A stretch of 64,000 bases of DNA from TMED23 sp964566055 (GTDB lineage: Bacteria > Pseudomonadota > Alphaproteobacteria > Rhodospirillales > UBA2165), in contig CAZMHI010000013.1 in the NCBI GenBank assembly GCA_964566055.1, forward strand, positions 1 through 64,000, in the 5' to 3' direction. The notes beneath the pieces were generated by a model, which saw only the letters and a list, made by a program, of their open reading frames with translations, searched no databases and was not told where the DNA came from. This document shows, one piece after another, positions 55,141-62,817 of this stretch. A program made the translations under genes and the position numbers. Within the stretch, counting starts at the first letter, position 1. The number at the start of each line of letters is the position of its first letter.

Positions 55141-55983
55141 ATGAGCCTGAACCACGTAAAAATCGGCCCGTACACACTCGGCAACGACCGGAAAATAACA
55201 ATAATTGCCGGGCCCTGCGCCATGGAAAGCCGGGAGCATGCCCTGGAAATGGCCTCTGCCTTGAAGGAAATTTCCGATAAGTACGATATCGGCATGATCT
55301 ATAAGTCTTCCTACGACAAAGCCAACCGCACGAGTGTCTCGAGTGATCGTGGCATTGGCCGGGATGAGGCTTTGCCGATCTTTGCCGAAATTCGGGAAAC
55401 TACAGGTTTGCCGGTTTTGACCGATGTGCATAGCGCTGAAGATTGCGCCCCGGTTGGTGAGGTGATGGATGTCTTGCAGATACCGGCCTTCCTTTGCCGT
55501 CAAACTGATCTCTTGATCGCCGCCGGCAAAACCGGCAAAGCGCTTAATATCAAGAAGGGGCAATTCCTCGCTCCCTGGGATATGGCCAACGTCGTTGCGA
55601 AAGTTGAGAGCACCGGCAACAAGAACATTATGCTCTGTGAGCGCGGGGCGAGTTTCGGCTACAATACGCTGGTCTCCGATATGAGATCACTGCCGATCAT
55701 GGCCCGGACAGGCTACCCAATCATCTATGACGCCACCCACTCGGTGCAGCAGCCGGGCGGGCAGGGCTCTACTTCTGGTGGAGACCGGGAGATGGCGCCG
55801 GTGCTGGCCCGCGCTGCTGTTGCGGTCGGCGTTGCTGGCGTTTTCATGGAAACCCACCAGGACCCGGATTCTGCGCCCAGTGACGGTCCAAATATGATAT
55901 ATTTGAACAAGTTAGCGGACGTGATTGAGACGCTGTTAAATATTGATGCAGTTTCTAAGAAAAACCCTGTAAGCATAAGTTAA
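55141..55983 (+). CDS. kdsA: 3-deoxy-8-phosphooctulonate synthase (KDO-8-phosphate synthase)
   Basis: A 280-aa TIM-barrel enzyme condensing PEP and arabinose-5-phosphate for the LPS inner core. Key segments: IIAGPCAMESREHALEMA, YKSSYDKANRTS, IPAFLCRQTDLLIAAGKTGK, VKKGQFLAPWDMANV, DATHSVQQPGGQG and METHQDPDSAPSDGPNM. The Cys in AGPC, where E. coli has Asn, marks the metal-dependent class II form. The start is ATG 55141; a GTG at 55135 directly after the pyrG stop is possible. Complements the lipid A genes upstream. Confidence 0.95.
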   Translation: MSLNHVKIGPYTLGNDRKITIIAGPCAMESREHALEMASALKEISDKYDIGMIYKSSYDKANRTSVSSDRGIGRDEALPIFAEIRETTGLPVLTDVHSAEDCAPVGEVMDVLQIPAFLCRQTDLLIAAGKTGKALNIKKGQFLAPWDMANVVAKVESTGNKNIMLCERGASFGYNTLVSDMRSLPIMARTGYPIIYDATHSVQQPGGQGSTSGGDREMAPVLARAAVAVGVAGVFMETHQDPDSAPSDGPNMIYLNKLADVIETLLNIDAVSKKNPVSIS

Positions 55984-56017
55984 ATATTGATAAAATACTC
56001 CTAAAGGAATTATTAGA

Positions 56018-57292
56018 ATGACCGCTATAATTGATATTCATGGCCGCGAAATTATGGACTCTCGTGGTAACCCTACGGTTGAAGTCGATGTTGTTTTGGA
56101 AAGCGGCGCCATGGGCCGGGCTGGGGTGCCATCCGGTGCTTCAACCGGTGTTCATGAAGCTGTTGAATTGCGGGACGATGACAAAGCGCGCTTTGGCGGC
56201 AAGGGCGTTTTGCAGGCTTGCGAAAACGTCAACACTGAGATCTTCGAAGCCCTGGTCGGTATGGAAGCCGATGACCAGGTCCATATCGATCAGACTTTGA
56301 TCGAGCTCGACGGTACGGAAAACAAATCCCGGCTCGGCGCCAATGCAATACTTGGTGTCAGTATGTCAATTGCCAAAGCGGCGGCTGATGAAGCAGCTTT
56401 GCCGCTTTACAGGTATATTGGTGGTACCCAAGCGAAACTGTTGCCGGTGCCGATGATGAACATCATCAATGGCGGAGCGCATGCCGATAATCCCATCGAC
56501 ATCCAGGAATTCATGATCATGCCGGTGGGCGCCGACACGTGTACTGATGCCATCCGCATTGGCGCCGAAGTCTTCCAAGCGCTTAAATCAGGTCTCCAAG
56601 ATGCTGGTCACAATACCAATGTCGGCGACGAAGGTGGCTTTGCGCCGGGGCTCTCCAGTACTGACGAAGCCCTTGGTTTTATTATGAAATCCGTTGAAGC
56701 AGCGGGCTATAAGCCGGGCGACGATGTCATGCTGGCTTTGGATGCGGCTTCCAGTGAGTTTTACAAAGACGGCAAATATGAACTGGCGGGAGAGGGCAAA
56801 AGCCTAGATGCAGGCGAAATGGCTAAATATTACGCTGATTTTGTTGATAGATATCCGATCATTTCCATCGAAGACGGTTTGGATGAGGACGATTGGGACG
56901 GCTGGAAAGCCTTAACGGACGAAATTGGCGACAAGTGCCAGCTGGTCGGCGATGATTTGTTCGTCACCAATCCTAAACGCCTTGCCGATGGGATAGCTCA
57001 GGGTGTTGCGAATTCTATCCTGATCAAAGTGAATCAAATCGGCACCCTGACCGAGACGCTCGAAGCCGTCGAAATGGCTCACAAAGCGGGTTATACTTCC
57101 GTTATTTCACATCGGTCCGGTGAAACCGAGGATGCGACGATTGCCGATATCGCGGTTGCTACCAATGCCGGGCAGATCAAAACTGGTTCCTTATCGCGCT
57201 CGGATAGACTAGCTAAATACAATCAGCTCATCCGCATCGAAGAAGAATTAGGTGCAGCTGCTGAATTCGCCGGCAGGTCAATTTTGCGGTAA
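56018..57292 (+). CDS. eno: Enolase
   Basis: A 424-aa glycolytic enzyme making phosphoenolpyruvate, the substrate also used by KdsA just upstream. Metal and catalytic residues: EIMDSRGNPTVEVDV, VPSGASTGVHEAVELRD, the Glu/Asp set in SIEDGLDEDDWDGW and GDDLFVTN, the Lys in SILIKVNQIGTLTE, and SHRSGETEDATIAD. Normal length. Confidence 0.97.
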   Translation: MTAIIDIHGREIMDSRGNPTVEVDVVLESGAMGRAGVPSGASTGVHEAVELRDDDKARFGGKGVLQACENVNTEIFEALVGMEADDQVHIDQTLIELDGTENKSRLGANAILGVSMSIAKAAADEAALPLYRYIGGTQAKLLPVPMMNIINGGAHADNPIDIQEFMIMPVGADTCTDAIRIGAEVFQALKSGLQDAGHNTNVGDEGGFAPGLSSTDEALGFIMKSVEAAGYKPGDDVMLALDAASSEFYKDGKYELAGEGKSLDAGEMAKYYADFVDRYPIISIEDGLDEDDWDGWKALTDEIGDKCQLVGDDLFVTNPKRLADGIAQGVANSILIKVNQIGTLTETLEAVEMAHKAGYTSVISHRSGETEDATIADIAVATNAGQIKTGSLSRSDRLAKYNQLIRIEEELGAAAEFAGRSILR

Positions 57293-57451
57293 TTTCGAGG
57301 CACTGTGACAACCGTCATATCGCCCGCGCTCCATTTTCGTTATGTTAGCGTAATGAAATCATCATAAATTCACCAAATTTTGATGTTTTTGTGTCATTGA
57401 TAAACGCAGATGGGCAACCTATGTCCTAACAACAAGCATAATGGGAACAGA

Positions 57452-57979
57452 ATGAACTTTACGATTAAATTAGCAATGATATTGGCTTTGGCAGGTCTTG
57501 GTTTTGTGCCGGCCAGCTCAGCCCAAGCTGCCGACGACATCTTGCTGAAAAGCCAATCAAACGGCCTGTGCCTGGATGGCTATAAGCGGGGCCGGGATAT
57601 TAAGGCCGCGCGATGCCGCACGCCTTTTAAGGCGCAGCGCTGGAGCATTGATCCCGAATCCGGCCAAATAAAACATGCCAGGCGCGAACTATGTTTGGCG
57701 GTTTCAAATTCCAATCGTGCCAATGGCGCCCGGGTCGTTTTGTGGCCCTGCTCACATAACACAAATCAGCGCTGGACCATAAACAGCAACGGCTACATCC
57801 AAAGTGCGTTAAACGGTAAGTGCCTCGATGTTTCAAAACATAACACTTCGGCTAAACGTGCAAACGTCCATATGTGGGAATGCCACGGCAAGATTAATCA
57901 GAAATGGGAGCGCGTGGTCATAAAACGCACTTTCAAAAGCAAACGCTCAAAGAATTTTCTCATCAAAAGAAACAATTAA
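57452..57979 (+). CDS. Secreted ricin-type beta-trefoil lectin protein
   Basis: A 175-aa protein with a signal peptide (LAMILALAGLGFVPASSAQA, cut near residue 27) followed by one ricin-B-type beta-trefoil. The three internal repeats each end in a QxW motif (QRWSID, QRWTIN, QKWERV) and carry paired cysteines (GLCLDG, ELCLAV, GKCLDV). The domain usually binds galactose-type sugars. No catalytic domain is attached; a basic tail (KRTFKSKRSKNFLIKR) follows. The frame opens at 57410, but the ATG at 57452 gives the signal peptide. It is an insertion between eno and the ftsB gene. Confidence 0.8.
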   Translation: MNFTIKLAMILALAGLGFVPASSAQAADDILLKSQSNGLCLDGYKRGRDIKAARCRTPFKAQRWSIDPESGQIKHARRELCLAVSNSNRANGARVVLWPCSHNTNQRWTINSNGYIQSALNGKCLDVSKHNTSAKRANVHMWECHGKINQKWERVVIKRTFKSKRSKNFLIKRNN

Positions 57980-58188
57980 CGCTTTCTTAGAACTTCAGAT
58001 TCATAGTCGGTTCCCATCAACGGGTCGGCAAAAAATGACCGGCCCTTGATTAAACGGGACGGCAATTATTTCTCCAGACAAGTTCACCAGGGAGAAAATT
58101 CCTTCCCTCATTGTAGTAATGCATTGATTTTCCAATAGAAATTGGATTCTCTGCCGAGCAGTCAATTGTGGCAGGGGCTTTGCATAGA

Positions 58189-58207
58189 AATTGGCAGAAT
58201 GCCAATT
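58189..58207 (+). promoter_or_regulatory. Perfect inverted repeat abutting the ftsB ribosome binding site
   Basis: AATTGGCA and TGCCAATT separated by GAA form a perfect 8+8 dyad whose end touches the GGGGG purine run before the ATG at 58216. It could be a protein operator or an mRNA hairpin that affects initiation. A related CCAAT/ATTGG inverted pair lies about 60 bases upstream. The rest of 57980-58188 shows no gene. Confidence 0.45.
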
Positions 58208-58215
58208 GGGGGACC

Positions 58216-58527
58216 ATGAAAGTCCTTAGTGAAATACGACTACGCTCAGGCCATATCATAGGGCCGGTATTGGGCGCATGCTTGATAGTCTACATTGCCT
58301 ACCACGCGGTTCAGGGCGATCGGGGTCTTATTGCCTATTGGCAACTGACCAAACAAGTGGCACAAGCCGAAACCGTTCACCTGCGATTGAGCCGGCGGCG
58401 AGAACTTATTCAAAACCGGGTCAATTTGTTAAACCCCCGCAGTTTGGATCGCGATATGCTCGAAGAGCGGGCTCGCTTTATGCTCGGCTACAGTTTGCCG
58501 GACGAGGTTGTTATTTTCAGGCGTTAA
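58216..58527 (+). CDS. ftsB: Septum formation initiator, FtsB/DivIC family
   Basis: A 103-aa bitopic division protein with one transmembrane helix (IIGPVLGACLIVYIAYHAV, residues about 13-31) and a periplasmic coiled coil (WQLTKQVAQAETVHLRLSRR), ending in LDRDMLEERARFMLGYSLPDE, the conserved FtsB/DivIC C-terminal motif. FtsB links FtsL and FtsQ in the divisome. The frame opens at 58168, but the ATG at 58216 with GGGGGA upstream gives the right N-terminus. The eno-ftsB-pdhA order is conserved in Alphaproteobacteria. Confidence 0.85.
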   Translation: MKVLSEIRLRSGHIIGPVLGACLIVYIAYHAVQGDRGLIAYWQLTKQVAQAETVHLRLSRRRELIQNRVNLLNPRSLDRDMLEERARFMLGYSLPDEVVIFRR

Positions 58528-58538
58528 GGATAGGGCCA

Positions 58539-58877
58539 ATGCTCGCTAACACACCGGAACCGCCTTATTACAGTGTTATTTTTTCTTCCGAAAAAGTCGA
58601 AATATCGGTGGAGCGCGACGCCTATGACATTATGGCGGTGCAAATGCTTGATCTCGCCGCCCAACAGCCGGGTTATCTCGGCGTTGAAACCATCGGCAAT
58701 GACACGGGCGAGGGCATAACGGTATCCTATTGGGAGAGCCTCGAAGCGATCAAAGCCTGGCGGGATCATGCCGACCACCAAGTCGCCCAAAAACTGGGCA
58801 AAGAAGTCTGGTACCAACGTTATGCGTTAAGGATCGCCAAGGTCGAGAAAGCGTATGATTTTGAGCGGACAATATAA
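58539..58877 (+). CDS. ABM-domain protein (antibiotic biosynthesis monooxygenase fold)
   Basis: A 112-aa dimeric alpha-beta-barrel protein. YYSVIFSSEKVEI, QQPGYLGVETIG, ITVSYWESLEAIKAWRDHADH and YALRIAKVEKAYDFER fit the ABM family; SYWESLEAIKAWRDHADH is its most recognisable piece. Members include quinol monooxygenases and haem-degrading enzymes as well as uncharacterised stress proteins. The start is the ATG at 58539, 11 bases after the ftsB stop; a longer out-of-context frame from 58278 overlaps ftsB and is not used. Likely co-transcribed with ftsB. Confidence 0.78.
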   Translation: MLANTPEPPYYSVIFSSEKVEISVERDAYDIMAVQMLDLAAQQPGYLGVETIGNDTGEGITVSYWESLEAIKAWRDHADHQVAQKLGKEVWYQRYALRIAKVEKAYDFERTI

Positions 58878-58997
58878 GGCAAATAATCAATCCAAAATTT
58901 TCAACTAAATTTTGAATAAATATTGTTTATATTGCTGCCATTGGTAGCAAATGTTATGAGTAATAAATATTTTCCCACATCATTTTGGAGAATCAAT

Positions 58998-59360
58998 TTG
59001 TTTAAGATTTTCATTTTTCTCAGCCTGTTGATAGTAACAGCATGCGCTGGAACCCAAGGTCAACCGGAATCAGTACGTCAATTATTGACGGCTAAATATG
59101 TTGGTAAAAGCTTAGAAGCTGTAGTCGTAGATCTTGGCTCGCCACATTCAACATTTGATTTTAAAAGCGGCGTTAAATCATACACTTGGCGGCGGGATTC
59201 AGCAAAATACGCCACTAACGCCTTTATAAAGTCGGATGAACGCTGCGTAATTACCATGCTGACAGACAAAACAGGGACCCGCATATCATCGGTAGGCAAA
59301 GTTGACGATAGTCTTGGGGCCTTCAATCTCAGCTACTGTAAAGAGCAGTATAATCTCTAG
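58998..59360 (+). CDS. Small putative lipoprotein
   Basis: With a TTG start at 58998, preceded by GGAG seven bases upstream, the protein is 120 aa and begins with a short lipoprotein signal (LSLLIVTAC, lipobox Cys at about residue 16). Upstream ATG starts at 58923 or 58956 are possible but give poorly placed signals. The mature part contains KYVGKSLEAVVVDLGSPHST, which resembles the BamE/SmpA-type 'G-x-S...L-G-x-P' fold, but similarity is too weak to name it. Two later cysteines (RCVITM, YCKEQ) may pair. Confidence 0.6.
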   Translation: MFKIFIFLSLLIVTACAGTQGQPESVRQLLTAKYVGKSLEAVVVDLGSPHSTFDFKSGVKSYTWRRDSAKYATNAFIKSDERCVITMLTDKTGTRISSVGKVDDSLGAFNLSYCKEQYNL

Positions 59361-59378
59361 CTATCGCAGGCGCTAATT

Positions 59379-59660
59379 TTAAGGTCGGTCCGTATGACCA
59401 AGGTCGCGGTCCGGCGAGACTATATCGCGGACGATTTGTTTCAACTGTTTGATATCCGGGAAGCCATCACGTTCTTTGCGTGACCAGACCAATTCGCCGT
59501 CTATTTTGATCTCAAAGATACCACCAGTTCCGGGGATGAGCGTAACGCCGCCGATTTCCTCTTCAAAGGTGGTTAAAAGCTCTTGCGCCATCCACGCCGA
59601 GCGCAACATCCATTTGCACTGGCGGCAATATTCGATTTCGATTTTCGGCAGATCAGTCAT
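59379..59660 (-). CDS. SelT/SelW/SelH (Rdx) family thioredoxin-like protein
   Basis: A 93-aa protein with the redox motif EYCRQCKWMLRSAWMAQELL (CxxC near residues 11-14) and the C-terminal IFEIKIDGELVWSRKERDGFPD typical of the Rdx family. Cys replaces the selenocysteine of animal SelW. The precise role is unknown; family members are thought to be thiol oxidoreductases. The start is ATG 59658-59660; the longer frame to 59705 has a poor leader. It converges on the lipoprotein gene. Confidence 0.85.
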   Translation of the reverse strand: MTDLPKIEIEYCRQCKWMLRSAWMAQELLTTFEEEIGGVTLIPGTGGIFEIKIDGELVWSRKERDGFPDIKQLKQIVRDIVSPDRDLGHTDRP

Positions 59661-59723
59661 AGGACTCACTCTAGCACTTTTAGTTAAAGTTGCTAGCAGC
59701 GCCAAGGTCGCCTAAATAAATCT

Positions 59724-60710
59724 CTACCCCTCCAACACCTCTCTTCGCGTCGCTGGATCTGCCGGTACACGGCCTGTGACGGTGGTTTCAAAAATGTGCT
59801 TAAAGACCACCCCCGGGTCGCCTTTCATTTTATCCTCGCGCAGAAAATAGCTGTGCCCTTTGGGAGTATCGTAGGCGTTGTTAACGTCATCGCAATCAAT
59901 GGCGAAGACATTGTCCGGTACAAATTCCATGCGCTCCGGTCCGGTATGGCCGAGACGGCGTGATGCAACCTTGTTTTTAACGTTAGCTACTTTACTGGCC
60001 GTCATGGCGAGGTCGTCATTAGCGTAATAGACCGCGACATTGCGGGCTGATTGCGTGATGGCGTGACCAGGCTCACCGGCCTCAAGTGTTTCATTGGCGA
60101 CATCGGCGGCCACCATAAAAATATTGCGAAACAATGCCGGCAGATTGCCCCGGTATTTCAGCCATCTTTCCAAAGTGAGCCGTAAAACCCGGTTGCCCAT
60201 TGAATGGGCGAGGATATTGATTGGGCGATAACAGGTGCCAGCGCTTTTTTCGCGCCACGTCATAAATTTGCCCAGCATGCGGCCAAAACCATGCGCGCTC
60301 ATATCACTGGAATCCTGATCGTCCCAATAATCCTTAACTATGCCGCCTTTTTTACTGCAGGGCCATAATATCACAACAACTTCGACTTCTTGATCATCTC
60401 CGCGCGTTCTTAAGCCATCATTATATAATTTTTGAAGTGCTTTAGCGCGAGGGAATACATCGTCCTCGGGTTGATTGTTAAAGCCGTGGATATAAATCAA
60501 TATCTGTCGATCGATACCACCCTTCATACTGTTGAAGAATGCTTTGTTGCCTATTTCTCTATAGTCGCCTTTAGCCTGCCGTTGACAAAAATAGATTGAA
60601 CGTCCTGGCTCAGGATCATCTGAATTTAGAGTAATTTTACGGGTTTTATTGCCGGTGCTTGGCGACCAGTCTTTGGATTCATTGATATTGTAATTTGTGA
60701 TGAACAACAT
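59724..60710 (-). CDS. Alpha/beta hydrolase of the DUF900 family
   Basis: A 328-aa protein without signal peptide. ILIYIHGFNNQPEDD gives the oxyanion region, and the nucleophile elbow is NILAHSMGNRVLRLTLE (Ser about residue 172). ADVANETLEAGEPG and the closing PKGHSYFLRED supply candidate acid and His. DUF900 members are predicted esterases or lipases with no assigned substrate. The start has GGCAGGAAA upstream. It lies between GST and the SelW-like gene, all on the minus strand. Confidence 0.8.
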   Translation of the reverse strand: MLFITNYNINESKDWSPSTGNKTRKITLNSDDPEPGRSIYFCQRQAKGDYREIGNKAFFNSMKGGIDRQILIYIHGFNNQPEDDVFPRAKALQKLYNDGLRTRGDDQEVEVVVILWPCSKKGGIVKDYWDDQDSSDMSAHGFGRMLGKFMTWREKSAGTCYRPINILAHSMGNRVLRLTLERWLKYRGNLPALFRNIFMVAADVANETLEAGEPGHAITQSARNVAVYYANDDLAMTASKVANVKNKVASRRLGHTGPERMEFVPDNVFAIDCDDVNNAYDTPKGHSYFLREDKMKGDPGVVFKHIFETTVTGRVPADPATRREVLEG

Positions 60711-60812
60711 TTTCCTGCCCCTAATAAGTTAAATAATGTCGTGCAGTACTATCTAATCATAAAGCTTTATGAATAGATAGGCTAATTTACAGCTGCGGGA
60801 CAGGCAGGTTAA

Positions 60813-61442
60813 TTACTCCAACGGGATCATGACGTATTCCTGAAACGCAGGGCGCTGGCAGAGACGCTCGAACCAGGCTTTGAGATGCGGCAAGTCCGGC
60901 CATTGCATATGTTCAGCTGGCAATCCTAAGTAGCGTTGGGTGGCGCAACCGGCTGGAATGTCGCCCATCGAAAATTTCTCGCCGGCGATATAAGCGCGAT
61001 CTGCCAGAAAGTCATTTAGAAAAGCAAATTCCTTGTGGCAGCTCTCAATGTTTTTATTAATCTCCGCCATATTCCGGTCTTCGGGTTTGGTGCGGATGAG
61101 CCCCCAGAACACCGGACGCATACAACTCCAGCAATCTGTCGCCTGCCACTCCATCCAGCGCTCTGCTTCAGCGTAGCTTTGGGGATCATCCGGGATGAGC
61201 TTGCCGTCTGAATAGGTGTGCGAAAGATAGCGCACTATCGCGTTGGATTGGCGGAGAAGTATACCATCATCATTGATGGTCGGGATTTGCGCCGCCGGGT
61301 TGAGTTCCCGGTACTCCGCCGTGTTGATCGAGCCCACCGTGCCGTCTTTGTCAATCCAATCAAATTCCAGACCCAACTCACCCAATGCCCAAACTGCTTT
61401 TTGAACATTGATAGAAGTAATTCGACCGTACAAAGTGCGCAT
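60813..61442 (-). CDS. Glutathione S-transferase family protein
   Basis: A 209-aa protein with a thioredoxin-like N-terminal domain (MRTLYGRITSINVQKAVWAL, NPAAQIPTINDDGILLRQSNAIVRYLS, where PxxP-type NPAAQIP and the QSNAI motif bind glutathione) and an all-helical C-terminal domain (WMEWQATDCWSCMRPVFWGL, MGDIPAGCATQRYLGL). SINVQK puts a Ser or Asn at the catalytic position, as in beta/theta-like GSTs. Cytoplasmic detoxification or thiol transfer is likely; the substrate is unknown. Confidence 0.88.
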   Translation of the reverse strand: MRTLYGRITSINVQKAVWALGELGLEFDWIDKDGTVGSINTAEYRELNPAAQIPTINDDGILLRQSNAIVRYLSHTYSDGKLIPDDPQSYAEAERWMEWQATDCWSCMRPVFWGLIRTKPEDRNMAEINKNIESCHKEFAFLNDFLADRAYIAGEKFSMGDIPAGCATQRYLGLPAEHMQWPDLPHLKAWFERLCQRPAFQEYVMIPLE

Positions 61443-61783
61443 AGGATGCTCCCGCTAATTTTACAGAATATTGTTATCGCCAAATCAAAGATTTGCAAAC
61501 ATCGATGCAGCAACGGGGTATAAGCTTCTTTTTATCCACAAGAGTGCGCAAATTTATTGCCGTAACATACGTGGGTAGTTGTCATTAATTACAGGTTTTG
61601 TAGAAAATTAATCTCTTTAAAGTTAATTGCAATTTTATTGTTGCATAACAACAGGTTCGGGTGCAGCCTACGGCTATTAATTCGATAAAATATCTCGAAA
61701 ATTGGGCTATAATTACTATATAAAACAGTAGTAGCGTGGCCCAATCAGCCGATCACGCCGGACCACTTTAAGGGGGTAGCTTT
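61443..61783 (+). promoter_or_regulatory. 341-bp intergenic region with probable pdhA promoter
   Basis: No gene is seen. A consensus -10 TATAAT lies at 61708-61713, about 70 bases before pdhA. Just upstream is a TTCGA-N9-TCGAA dyad (61681-61699), where a regulator could bind. Two other palindromes stand further up: AATTGCAATT (61625-61634) and TGTTG-N5-CAACA (61639-61653). No -35 of good quality was found 16-18 bp before the -10. The pdhA ribosome binding site is GGGGG at about 61771. Confidence 0.35.
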
Positions 61784-62803
61784 ATGGCTAAAGAAACCAC
61801 TAAACGCAAAGCCACTAAAAAATCATCCAAAGCAAAATCCAGTCCTGAAGAACTCCTGCAATATTATACCGATATGCTTCTGATCCGCCGCTTCGAGGAA
61901 AAGGCGGGCCAGCTTTATGGCATGGGTTTGATTGCCGGTTTCTGCCATCTCTATATCGGCCAGGAAGCCGTTGTCGTCGGTATGCAAGCAGCGGCAGATA
62001 ACGAAAAAGATAGCATCATTACAAGCTACCGAGATCATGGTCATATGCTGGCGAGCGATATGGACCCGAAAGGTGTGATGGCTGAACTGACCGGGCGCAG
62101 CGGAGGCTATTCCAAAGGTAAGGGCGGCTCGATGCACATGTTCAGCCGCGAAAAGAACTTTTATGGCGGCCACGGGATTGTCGGCGCGCAGGTGCCAATT
62201 GGCACGGGGTTAGGGTTTGCCCATAAATATAAAGAAGACGGCGGCGTGGCGATGGCTTATTTCGGTGATGGCGCCTCCAATCAGGGCCAGGTCTTTGAAG
62301 CCTTTAATATGGCTGCGTTGTGGAAATTGCCGGTTGTCTATGTCATCGAGAATAACCGCTATGGCATGGGTACGGCGGTAAGCCGCGCCTCAGCCGTTAA
62401 AGAATTGTATTCTCGGGGCGCCGCCTTTGGCATCCCGGGTGTTAGTGTCGATGGTATGGATGTCTTGGCGGTGAAAGAAGCAGGTGAAAAAGCGCTCGAT
62501 CATGCCCGGTCGGGTAAGGGGCCGTACATTCTTGGTATGCAGACTTATCGCTACCGCGGGCATTCAATGTCTGATCCGGCCAAATACCGCAGCCGCGAGG
62601 AGGTCAGCAAAGTCCGCTCAGAACGGGACCCGATTGATCGCGCCCGGCAATATGTGCTCGATTCCAAAGCCGCTGATGAGGACGGCCTCAAACAAGTCGA
62701 TGCGGATGTCAAAGCCATTGTTTCCGATGCGGCCGATTTTGCTCAGCAAAGTCCAGAGCCGGAAATGTCCGAGCTCTACACCGACATTTTAGTCGAAGCG
62801 TAG
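61784..62803 (+). CDS. pdhA: Pyruvate dehydrogenase E1 component alpha subunit
   Basis: A 339-aa thiamin-diphosphate enzyme subunit that decarboxylates pyruvate. The TPP motif is YFGDGASNQGQVFEAFNMAA...VIENNRYGMGT; GKGGSMHMF and YRYRGHSMSDPAKYRSREEV, with the regulatory loop serine, are present. The Lys-rich N-terminus (KETTKRKATKKSSKAKS) precedes the core at residue 22. It forms the heterotetramer with PdhB, 14 bases downstream. Confidence 0.96.
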   Translation: MAKETTKRKATKKSSKAKSSPEELLQYYTDMLLIRRFEEKAGQLYGMGLIAGFCHLYIGQEAVVVGMQAAADNEKDSIITSYRDHGHMLASDMDPKGVMAELTGRSGGYSKGKGGSMHMFSREKNFYGGHGIVGAQVPIGTGLGFAHKYKEDGGVAMAYFGDGASNQGQVFEAFNMAALWKLPVVYVIENNRYGMGTAVSRASAVKELYSRGAAFGIPGVSVDGMDVLAVKEAGEKALDHARSGKGPYILGMQTYRYRGHSMSDPAKYRSREEVSKVRSERDPIDRARQYVLDSKAADEDGLKQVDADVKAIVSDAADFAQQSPEPEMSELYTDILVEA

Positions 62804-62817
62804 GGAGGGGATAAATT

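Noticed and set aside
58278..58538. An N-terminal extension of the ABM protein overlapping ftsB
   Set aside because: The extra 87 codons are an out-of-frame reading of ftsB; the ABM fold starts at the ATG at 58539.
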